A stretch of 23,655 bases of DNA, taken from positions 1-23,655 of the forward strand of contig DASZJZ010000031.1 of assembly GCA_035947555.1 (NCBI GenBank), given 5' to 3'. Made by a program: the position numbers and the translations under genes. Under the pieces are notes generated by a model that made no database searches, was not told where the DNA came from, and was given only the letters and a program-made list of their open reading frames with translations. This document shows, one piece after another, positions 13,302 to 22,400 of this stretch. This stretch comes from JACVRW01 sp035947555 (GTDB lineage: Bacteria > Actinomycetota > Thermoleophilia > Solirubrobacterales > Thermoleophilaceae). The first letter of the stretch is position 1. Each line of letters starts with the position of its first letter.

Positions 13302-15169
13302 GCCCGCGCCTCGCGCGCCTTGTCGATCTCCCACGCGGCCGTGATCAGCCCGATGTGGCTGAACGCCTGCGGGAAGTTGCCGAGCTGCTCGCCGTTCGCC
13401 GTGTCGATCTCCTCCGCCAGCAGGCCGAGGTCGTTGGCGTAGCCCGCAAGCTCGTCGAACAACCCCTCCGCGCGCTCGAGCTCGCCCGCCTTCGCGAGGC
13501 AGGAGACCAGCCAGAACGAGCAGATCACGAAGGTGCCCTCCTCGCCGGTCAGACCGTCGGCGTTCAGGCCCTCGTCGTTGCGATAGCGCAGCACGAGGCC
13601 GTCCTCGGTCAGCTGCTCCGCGATCGCCTCGATCGTCGAGCGCATGCGCTCGTCGGAGGCCGGCAGGAAGCCGAGGATCGGCATCAGGAGCTGCGCCGCG
13701 TCGAGCTCGTCGGAGTCGAACGACTGCGCGAACGCCCGCTTCTCCTCGCTCCAGCCGCGCTCGAGCACCGCCGCGCGGATCTCGTCGCGCGCCACCTCCC
13801 ACTCGGCCGTCTTGGCGTGTTCGCCGAGCTGCGGCGCCAGCTTCACCGCCCGGTCGAGTGCCGTCCAGCAGAGCACCTTCGAGGACAGGTGGTGGCGCGG
13901 CTCACCGCGCATCTCCCACATCCCGGAGTCGGCCTCCATCCAGCGGCGGGCCGCCGTGTCCGCCAGGTCCGCGACGAAGGCCTGGATCTCCGGATGGAGG
14001 TCGCCGAGCTTGTCGCGGTAGAGCCACAGCGAGTTCAGGAGCTCACCGTATACGTCGAGCTGGACCTGGTCCCACGCGCCGTTGCCGACCCGCACCGGGC
14101 GCGACTCGCGCCAGCCGCGGAGGTGCGGCAGCTCGCGCTCGGACAGGTCGTGCTCGCCGCCGATCCCGTACATGATCTGCAGCGAGCCCTCGCCGGCGCG
14201 CCCGCAGGCCGAGCTGGTCATGAACGAGACGAACTCCTCCGCCTCGTCCGGGCAGCTTCCGATGTAGAGCGCCTCGAGCGTCAGGCTCGAGTCCCGGATC
14301 CACGAGTAGCGGTAGTCCCAGTTGCGCTCCCCTCCCACCGTCTCCGGGAGCGAGGTGGTGGGCGCCGCCACGATCGCTCCGGTCGGCCGGTAGCTGAGGC
14401 CCTTCAGGACCCGCGAGCTCATCCGGACGAGCTCGCGGTGCGGGCCGTCGTAGATGTCGTGCTCGGCCTCCCAGGAACGCCAGGCCTCGGCCGTGTCCGC
14501 GATGCGGTCGGCCACCGCCTCGGGCGCAATGGGCCGCGGCGCCTCTCGCGCCTCGGGGGCCGCCCAGCGGAGCGCGAAGCCCAGCCGCTCGCCCCGTGCG
14601 ACGCTGAAGGTGGCGCGCATCGTCGAGTCCTCCACCTCGAGCGGGACGGGCGAGCTCACGCTCATGCGGCCCGCGCCGAAGGTGCGGGCGCCCCCGTCCT
14701 CGCGGCGGACGAGCGGCTTGATCAGCCCGTACTGCGGCCGCGGCGCGAGCTCGAGCTCGAGCTCCACCTCGCCGCTCACGCCCTCCACCGAGCGGATCAC
14801 CTCGTGCGGAGCGTCGAAGCCCAGGTCGTGGCCGCGCTGGCCCTCGGCGAACGCCATCGCGTCGGTGAGCGTCACCCGGCCCGTGTCGGTGGTAAAGGTG
14901 GTCTCGACGACCAGCGTGCCCGGCAGGTAGCGGCGCTCGGCCGTGTACGGCCGCGCTGGCCGGATCGACCAGTGGCCGGCGTCGGGGTCGAGCAGGCGCG
15001 CGAAGATCGCGTCGCTGTCGTAGCGCGGCAGGCAGAGCCAGTCGATCGAGCCGTCGCGGTCGAGCAGCGCGGCGGAGTTGCAGTCGGCCAGCAGCCCGTA
15101 GTTGGCCACCGGTTGCGACGTGGCGGCGTCGGCCAGGGACGCCGGATTGGTGATGACGCTTGTCTCCAT
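13298..15169 (-). CDS. Glycoside hydrolase family 15 (glucoamylase/trehalase-type) protein
   Basis: This 623-residue protein is a bacterial GH15 enzyme with an N-terminal beta-sandwich (to about residue 235) and an (alpha/alpha)6 barrel. The family signature RNWDYRYSWIRD spans 282-293. One catalytic acid is probably Glu419 in GMWEMRGEP, and the other lies in LLAEEID (Glu586 or Glu587), followed by GNFPQAFSHIGLI. The N-terminal YGLLADCNSAALLDRDGSIDWLCLPR is typical of actinobacterial and mycobacterial trehalases and glucoamylases. The likely reaction is hydrolysis of alpha-linked glucose (trehalose or maltooligosaccharides), with no signal peptide. The ATG at 15169 has no Shine-Dalgarno. It is the first gene of the long minus-strand run, divergent from the anti-sigma-like gene and under the inverted repeat at 15198-15218. 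Confidence 0.92.
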   Translation of the reverse strand: METSVITNPASLADAATSQPVANYGLLADCNSAALLDRDGSIDWLCLPRYDSDAIFARLLDPDAGHWSIRPARPYTAERRYLPGTLVVETTFTTDTGRVTLTDAMAFAEGQRGHDLGFDAPHEVIRSVEGVSGEVELELELAPRPQYGLIKPLVRREDGGARTFGAGRMSVSSPVPLEVEDSTMRATFSVARGERLGFALRWAAPEAREAPRPIAPEAVADRIADTAEAWRSWEAEHDIYDGPHRELVRMSSRVLKGLSYRPTGAIVAAPTTSLPETVGGERNWDYRYSWIRDSSLTLEALYIGSCPDEAEEFVSFMTSSACGRAGEGSLQIMYGIGGEHDLSERELPHLRGWRESRPVRVGNGAWDQVQLDVYGELLNSLWLYRDKLGDLHPEIQAFVADLADTAARRWMEADSGMWEMRGEPRHHLSSKVLCWTALDRAVKLAPQLGEHAKTAEWEVARDEIRAAVLERGWSEEKRAFAQSFDSDELDAAQLLMPILGFLPASDERMRSTIEAIAEQLTEDGLVLRYRNDEGLNADGLTGEEGTFVICSFWLVSCLAKAGELERAEGLFDELAGYANDLGLLAEEIDTANGEQLGNFPQAFSHIGLITAAWEIDKAREARA

Positions 15170-15197
15170 GCCGGGGGAGTCCGGCCGCGCCCGGCGA

Positions 15198-15218
15198 CGT
15201 TACACATCCGCTGTAACG
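15198..15218. promoter_or_regulatory. Inverted repeat in the divergent control region
   Basis: CGTTACA (15198-15204) and TGTAACG (15212-15218) are perfect reverse complements with a 7-nt spacer, giving a 21-bp palindrome-like site. It sits in the only divergent intergenic region of the window (15170-15272), 29 nt before the GH15 start and 55 nt before the zinc-finger start. A regulator dimer bound here could govern both operons. Half-sites ending in AAC resemble -35 elements of some ECF sigma factors, but I found no convincing -10 partner. Confidence 0.55.
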
Positions 15219-15272
15219 CCACGCGTCGCTCATGGACCTTGCTCCCAGATGGCGCCCGGCCGGCACGACGAG

Positions 15273-15503
15273 ATGAGCTGCAGGGAGCTTGTAGGGGTGA
15301 TCACCGACTACCTCGAGGGCACCCTGCCCGAGCCCGATCGCGTCAGGCTCGAGGAGCACGTGGCCGAGTGCCCCTACTGCGAGGAGTACATCGCCCAGAT
15401 GCGGCAGACGATCGAGGCGCTCGGCGAGCTGCCCGCCACGTCGCTCGACCCGCGTCGCGAGGCGGAGCTCCTCGACGCGTTCCGGGGGTGGCGGCGGGCA
15501 TGA
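15273..15503 (+). CDS. Zinc-finger anti-sigma-like protein (zf-HC2)
   Basis: This 76-residue protein carries the zf-HC2 module of anti-sigma factors: Cys3 in MSCRELV, then His29-x3-Cys33-x2-Cys36 (HVAECPYC). The intervening DYLEGTLPEPDRVRLEEH helix pair is typical. Such proteins bind zinc and hold an ECF sigma factor, sometimes releasing it on redox change. No sigma-factor gene lies in the window, which is unusual for this family; the partner may be encoded elsewhere. The ATG at 15273 starts just before the zinc motif; an in-frame ATG at 15249 would add eight residues and neither has a clear ribosome site. The stop overlaps the DM13 gene as ATGA. No membrane segment is present in this protein; the downstream protein supplies several. 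Confidence 0.75.
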   Translation: MSCRELVGVITDYLEGTLPEPDRVRLEEHVAECPYCEEYIAQMRQTIEALGELPATSLDPRREAELLDAFRGWRRA

Positions 15504-16189
15504 GAAGCACGCGCGCGAGGGCCTCGTGGGGCGCGCGGATCGCGGCGGCCGTGGCGGTGGTGGTCGTGCTGCTCGCCGGGATCTTGGTGAGCGGGGGCCT
15601 CATCACCAACGACTTCGGGCTCGCGATGGCGCTCACGGCGGTGTGGATGGGAATCGCCGCCGCCGGCTGCCTGCTGGTCGCGTGGCGCCGCCCGGGACTG
15701 CGCGTGCCGGTGCTGGGCGCGTACCTGATCACCGCGGTCGTCGTCGGCGCGTACCTGGGCCGGTCGACGATCCTCGACGACGAGGTCAACGAGCGCGTGG
15801 TGAGGGTCACGCCGCCGGCCGCGCCCGGCGACGAGGCGGCGAGCGATCGCCCGCGCAACGTGCTGCTCGCCCGCGGGGGGTTCGAGCCGGTGGCTCACTC
15901 CGTCACTGGCACGGCCACGGCGATCCGCCGCGCGACCGGCGGCAGGGTGCTCACCCTGACCGGCTTCGAGGTGGACAACGGGCCGGATCTGCGCGTATAC
16001 GTGGTCGCCGGCCCGGCGCGCGACGAGTCCGAGGTCGACGACTTCGAGGACCTCGGCGCCCTCAAGGGGAACAAGGGCGACCAGCAGTACGAGCTGCCCC
16101 GCGGCTTGGATCTCGGCCGCTATTCGACGGTCGTGATCTGGTGCCGCGCCTTCTCCGTCAACTTCGCGCGGGCCCCGCTCTCGAGCTAG
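15500..16189 (+). CDS. Membrane-anchored DM13-domain protein
   Basis: This 229-residue protein starts with three hydrophobic segments (about residues 12-34, 40-60 and 70-88). After the membrane part comes a linker rich in Asp/Glu/Pro/Ala (about 95-118) and then a DM13 domain (PF10517) from about 122 to the end. The domain reads GGFEPVAHSVTGTATAI, LTLTGFEVDNGPDLRVYVVAG, and a late ELPRGLDLGRYSTVVIWCR with Cys in the usual IWC position, near the CRAFSVNF end. DM13 domains are proposed electron-transfer or redox domains with a conserved cysteine. With the membrane segments first, the DM13 domain probably sits outside the cell. The ATG overlaps the zf-HC2 stop as ATGA. A longer open frame reaching back to 13112 is antisense to GH15 and rejected. 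Confidence 0.85.
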   Translation: MRSTRARASWGARIAAAVAVVVVLLAGILVSGGLITNDFGLAMALTAVWMGIAAAGCLLVAWRRPGLRVPVLGAYLITAVVVGAYLGRSTILDDEVNERVVRVTPPAAPGDEAASDRPRNVLLARGGFEPVAHSVTGTATAIRRATGGRVLTLTGFEVDNGPDLRVYVVAGPARDESEVDDFEDLGALKGNKGDQQYELPRGLDLGRYSTVVIWCRAFSVNFARAPLSS

Positions 16190-16431
16190 CGCTCAAGTAT
16201 AGGTAGAGGGTTCTCCCAAGCGCGGACGGAAGAGCGTGCCGCGTGTCCTCCACGGGGCCGTTGGGCGCCCCCGTTGCCCGATTGTCCTATGCGGAACGTT
16301 CATTTCTTTGAACGCAAGATCAGACGAGTGTCCGATGGCGGGGGGCCCCTCCCAATGAGCTAATGGAGCCCGCCAGAGCCTCCGCTCGAGAGTTCCTCAT
16401 CCGAGCAGGCCTTGCCCCCCCACCTGCTCGA
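16190..16431 (+). promoter_or_regulatory. Intergenic control region before the giant gene, with an inverted repeat
   Basis: This 242-nt stretch is the longest gene-free interval in the window. It holds CGTTCA (16297-16302) and TGAACG (16309-16314), exact complements separated by TTTCTT, in a locally AT-rich patch. TATAGG near 16198 and TATGCG near 16289 are weak -10-like candidates. An in-frame ATG at 16363 is possible as an upstream start, but codon usage there is poor. Regulatory function is inferred. Confidence 0.45.
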
Positions 16432-19400
16432 ATGACCGAGTTCTTCCCCAACCGAACCGCTGGCCGAGGCATGCCTCGGACACGACGCATCCGCGCCGCG
16501 GCGCTGGCTGCAGCGCTTGCGCTCGCAGCCATCCTCGCGCTGGCGCCAGAGCGCGCGAGCGCCGCATTCCCCATCGCGGTGAACGACACGGCCGACCGGC
16601 CTGACGCCAGCATCGGCAACGGCGTGTGCGCCACGGCCGCCGGCAAGTGCACCCTCCGCGCGGCGATCCAGGAAGCCAACGCGCTGATCGGCCACGACAC
16701 GATCAACCTGCCGGCCGGCACGTACGAGCTCGAGACGCCTGTCCTGAACGAGGACACGCAGAGCACCGGCGACCACGACATCGTCGACAGCGTGACCATC
16801 GTCGGCACTGGCGCCGGCGCGACCTTCGTCGACGGCGGGTTCCCACTGCCGAGCGCGCCCGTCGAGGCCCGCGGCATCGACCGGCTGTTCGAGATCCACC
16901 CGAGCGCCGGCAACGTCACCTTCCGCTCGCTGACGATCCAGGACGGCCACTCCGAGGAGGGCGGCGGCGGCATCCAGAACTGGTCGCCCGGGCTGCTGAA
17001 GCTCGAGAGCGTCCACCTGCTCCGCAACCTCGCCGCGAAGGCCGGCGGCGGCCTCAACAACGACGACCCGTTCAACTACGTGTGGCCGAGCGGGTCGCTG
17101 CCGCCCACCGCCACCATCCCGAGCGGCCGCGTGGAGGTCACCGGCTCCAAGCTCGCCGGCAACTCGTCCAGCGAGGGCGGCGCGGCCGTCAACAACGTCT
17201 CGAACGGCACCGTCTCGATCGTCGACAGCGAGGTAGTGGACAACCCGGGCCAGATGATCCCCGACCCGGCGCAGTTCATCGACCCGCTCGACCCCGAGCC
17301 GATCGAGTACGTCCCCGGCCCGGGCGTGTACGAGCCGGCCAACAGCCCGATCGTCAGCCAGGGCGAGTTCGAGGGCATCGGGACGATCCGCGTCGTCGAC
17401 TCGCTCATCGCGCGCAACTACGTGCCCGCCGACGGCGGCGGGATCCACATGGAGGAGCACGGCGTGCTCGAGGTCGTGGACTCCACGATCGAGGACAACA
17501 CGACCGAGGCCGACGGCGCCGGCATCTACACGAACGGCGGCCGGGTCACGATCGCCGGCACCAAGGTGAGGGACAACATCGCCCACGCCAACGGCGGCGG
17601 CTACTACTCGAACGGGGCCAGCAGCGCCATCGGCCTGCGCAGCAAGATCACGATCACCGACTCGACCTTCTCGAACAACGTGGCGTGGGCGGCGTCGGGC
17701 GCCATCCACAGCGGCGGCGACGGCGAGATGATCGTCGACCGCGTAGAGCTGAAGGACAACGACGCCAAGGAGGACGCCGGTGGCGGCCTTGAGGTCGGCG
17801 ACCGGTCGAGCCTGCTGATGACGCGCTCGACGGTGACGGGCAACTCCGCCTACAGCGAGGGCGGCGGCCTCTACACCGCGAGCGAACGTCCGCAGATCGT
17901 GCGCAACACGACATTCTCGAAGAACAGCGCCGGCGTACCCGGCCTCGAGGGCAACGACGCGGGCGGTGGCGGCGTATACACGGAGGGCGGCCCGGTGGAG
18001 ATCGTGGGCGGCGAGATCTCCGAGAACACCGGTACGGGCGAGGGCGGCGGGCTCAGCATCGACAACCACGGGGACGTCACGGTCCGCGACATCGTCGTCT
18101 GGGGCAACTCCAGCCTCATGGACGGCGGCGGCGTCGAGAACAGCGGCGCCGGGGTCACGTTCGAGCGGGTCATGGTCCGCAACAACAAGGCCGTGCTCGA
18201 CGGCGGCGGGATCCACAACGCGTCGAGCGGTGAGTTCACCGTGCTCGACACGACGATGCGGGAGAACCGCGCCCAGAACGGCGGCGGGTTCACGAACGCC
18301 TCGGACAGCACGCTCGTGATGCGCCGCACGCTCATCACCGGCAACAGCGCGAAGCGGCCGCCCAATCCCGAGGACCCGGAGGGAAGCGGCTACGGCGGCG
18401 GCTTCTACAGCATCAGCGATGGCGGCGGGCTGATGGAGAACACCACCATCTCCCACAACAGCTCGAACGTGCGCGGCGGCGGCATGTACCACGACGCCGA
18501 CGCCGATTTCAAGATCGTCAACACCACCATCTGGCGCAACTCGGCGCCGTTCGGCGGCGGGCTCTCCACCGTCGAGTCCGACTTCGTGCCGAGCATCCCG
18601 CCCCAGCCGAACCCGCTCACGCTGAAGAACACAATCGTCGCGGGCAGCCTCGACGGCGGCAGCTGCGACGCCTTCGTCACCTCGGAGGGCGGCAACCTGG
18701 CCGGCCACCACACCTGCTTCATCTCGGTGCCGGGTTCGGACCTCCAGCTGGGCGGCGTCCGCGACCGGCAGGGCGCGAACCCCGCCCTCGACGCCCTGGC
18801 GGACAACGGCGGCGCCACGCTGACCCACGCGCCGCGCTACGGCAGCTTCGCCATCGACGGCGGCACGGGCCCGTGCCCCGAAACCGACGCGCGGCACGTC
18901 TCGCGTCCCCAGAACGGCCGCTGCGACGCCGGCGCGGTTGAGTTCGCCGGACCGCCGCCGCCGCCGGACGACCAGCCGCCGGACACGCAGTACGTCTCGG
19001 GCCCGGTCCAGGACAGCCTCGAGACCAACGCCTTCTTCTTCACCGGCACCGACAACCTGACCCCGACGGACGAGCTCATCTACGAGTGCCGCCTGATCGA
19101 GCACGACCTCACCGAGGCGCCGGAGCCGCAGAGCCCGTTCGAGGCGATCGACCCGATGTTCGTCTGGCAGTCGTGCTCGAGCGGCTGGCAGACCCCGCTG
19201 TTCGAGGAGGGCCTCTTCAGCTTCGAGGTGCGGGCGATCGACCGGGCCGGGCACGAGGACCCGACCCCGGTGCAGCACCTCTTCAACGGCTTCGACAACA
19301 ACCCGCCCGACACGATCATCGCCGAGAAGCCGCCGCTCAACACAAACAGCCGCGCCGCGACCTTCACCTTCTCGGGCGTCGACAACGGCACGCCCGCTCC

Positions 19401-22400
19401 TTTCCTCGAGTACGAGTGCCGGCTCGACAGCCGCGACCCCGAGATGTGGCTCGAGTGCTTCAACCCGACGATGTACTCGAACCTGACGAGCGGCCAGCAC
19501 ACGCTGGAGGTGCGGGCGATCGACGGGGCGGAGATCTACGACCCGACGCCGGCGCGCTACACCTGGACGGTCGGCACGGGGACGGCACCGGACGGGACGA
19601 CCAACTGCGACACCGCCAATGTGACCCTCACGCCGACGGCCGACGGCTGGGTCGACGAGGTCAACCCGGCCGAGAACTACCTGTTCGACCAGGAGCTCGA
19701 GGTCCGCTCGGACGCGACGGGGAATCCGGAGGCCGTTCCGCCGGAGCCGATCGTCGGCCAGAACGCGCGCACGCTCCTCCGCTTCCCGCTGCCGACCGAC
19801 GCGCCTGACTGCGAACTCGAGTCCGCGACGCTGCGGCTGCACGCCGACGGGATGACCGAGGGCCGGACCCTACAGGCGATCCCACTGGCCGGGCCGTTCC
19901 GTGAGAGCACGCTGACGTGGATGAGCCAGCCCGACACGCTGAACGCCACGCCCGCGACCACCGAGGCCGGCGAGGGCTACCGCGAGTGGGACGTGAAGGC
20001 GCACGTTGAGGCGATGCTCGACTCCGGCGTGAGCCACGGCTGGCAGATCCGCGACGCGCTCGAGAGCGATCAGGAGAATGGCGGCGATCAGAGCTTCGCG
20101 AGCCGGGAGACGCCCCAGGACCCGCCCGAGATGACACTGCCCGAGCTGAGGCTCCGCTATGTGGCCGAGGGCACGCCGCCGCCCACGCCGCCCACGATGC
20201 CGCCGGGCACCCAGCCGACCACGGTGCACTGCGGACAGGTGCTGACCGAGAGCACGATCGTCGGCAACGACCTCGACAACTGCCCGGGTGAGGGTCTCGT
20301 GATCGGCGCGTCGAACATCGTGGTCGACCTGAACGGCCACACGATCGACGGGCCGGACTACCTGATCGAGAACACGACCGGGCAGGAGGAAGGGTTCCCG
20401 GCGGCCATCCGCATCAGCGGCCGGACGAACGTGATCGTCAAGAACGGCACGGTGCGCCAGTTCGGCTGGGGCGTGCTGCTCAGCTCCGGCACCACCCACA
20501 GCGTGGTGGACGACGTGAGGAGCACCGGCCACGCGGTCGCCGGCGTGGAGCTCTTCGACGCCGACGACGGGCGCAGCGGCAACACGATCAAGAACAGCAC
20601 GATCGCGGACAACGAGCTGGGCGTGCTGCTGGGCGCGGGCTCCGAGAACAGCGTCGTCGCGAACAACGACATCCACGGCAACCTCGGCGAGCAGGTTTTC
20701 ATCCACAACTCGCACGGGAACCGCATCGAGAACAACACGATGCACGGGATCCCGACCGATCCCAACCTCGACAGCGACGGCGGCGTGCTGCTCGAGTCCG
20801 CCTCGGACAACGTCCTCGTCGGCAACACGGTGCACGACACCGGCGACGCCGGGGTCAACATCCACATGGGCTCGCACCGCAACCGCGTGGAGGGCGGGAC
20901 CTTCTACCGCAACGGCGACGCCGGGGTGATCGTCGGCGACTCGGACCGCACGAAGATCATCGACATCACGTCGCACCAGCAGTCGGACGGCGGCGTCGTG
21001 TTCGGCAACGCGCACCACACCGAGGTGCGCGACAGCGACCTTCGCTTCAACCCGAGCGGCGTGGAGGCGAGCAACACCAACCACCTGCTCGTCCAGGGCA
21101 ACGACGCCTCGGACAGCCTGCAGACCGGGCTGGAGATCGGCAACGGCGTGGGCATCCGCCTCCTCGACAACGTCGTCCACCGAGCCGGCGGCGCCGGCAT
21201 CGGCATGGAGGGCGCGGCCTTCGACGCCCTCGGCCTGCCCGTGGGCGGCGCCCTGATCCAGGGCAATCGCACCGACCAGAGTGGCCAGAGCGGCATCGAG
21301 GTTGCCGACGGCGGCCACACCATCCGCGCGAACCAGGCTTACAACAACGCCGGCTTCGGGATCACCGCCGGCGAGAACCCGTTGATCCCCGGTGACCCGT
21401 TCCCGGGCACCAACATCGACGGCGGCGGAAACAAGGCGAGCGGCAACGCTGAGCCCGAGCAGTGTACGGGGGTCGTTTGCGACACGGGCACGGCACCGCC
21501 GCTCGTCCCGCCGGACGTGACGCCGCCGGTGACCGTGATCACGCAGCACCCGGGCCCCGTCTCGGGCGGAGACGCGACCTTCGAGTTCACCGCCCACGAC
21601 CAGACGCCGGACGGCGCGGCCTACTCGCCGCCGACCGCGATGGAGTTCGAGTGCCGCCTCGACCCGCTCCCCGATCCCGAGCCCGAGCCGCAGGAGCCCG
21701 ACCTCGAGCCGCCCAACCCGGGCGAGCCGCCGGACATCGACACCCCGCCGGACGGCGAGGGCTGGGTCGAGTGCATGAGCCCGGTCACGTTCAAGGACCT
21801 GGACGAGGGCCCACATCACTTCCAGGTGCGCGCGACCGACTTCGCCGACCTCAAGGACATCACCCCTGCCACGCACGACTGGGCTGTCGAGCTGGTGCCT
21901 GCGGGCGAGCCGCAGGGCACGCTCGCGCCCGAGACCTGGATCGTCTCCGGCCCGCCCAGCGTGACCACCGCCACGTCCGCGCAGTTCCGGTTCAGCGGGA
22001 GCGACGACACGACGCCGGGCCCGAACCTGCGGTACGAGTGCAAGCTCGACGGCGGCGCGTGGGGCGACTGCGCGACCCCGAAGACGTACGGGGCGGGGCC
22101 GGGCGAAGCGCCGCTGGCGGCCGGCCAGCACACCTTCCAGGTGCGCGCGTTCGATCGGTGGGGCAACGGAGACGCGGAGCCGGCCGCGATGACCTGGACG
22201 ATCCAGGCGCCGCCGCCGGACCTGGTCGCGCCAGAGACCACGATCGACTCCGGGCCCGACCGCACCACCGTGCAGCGGGACGCGAGCTTCACGTTCTCCA
22301 GCAACGACCCCACCGCGACGTTCGAGTGCAAACTGAACACCGCCGGGTCCGACTGGACCGCCTGCACCTCGCCGTACGCGCTGACGAACGTGGCGATCGG

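Noticed and set aside
13112..15499. Long plus-strand frame joined in frame to the DM13 gene
   Set aside because: Antisense to GH15 and the flavoprotein, low-complexity Arg/Ala-rich product; only the part from the ATG at 15500 is protein-like.
17000..18600. Repeated GGCGGCGG blocks as a CRISPR array or other DNA repeat
   Set aside because: They encode the GGG-x-N units of the beta-helix, vary in spacing and sequence, and stay in frame.
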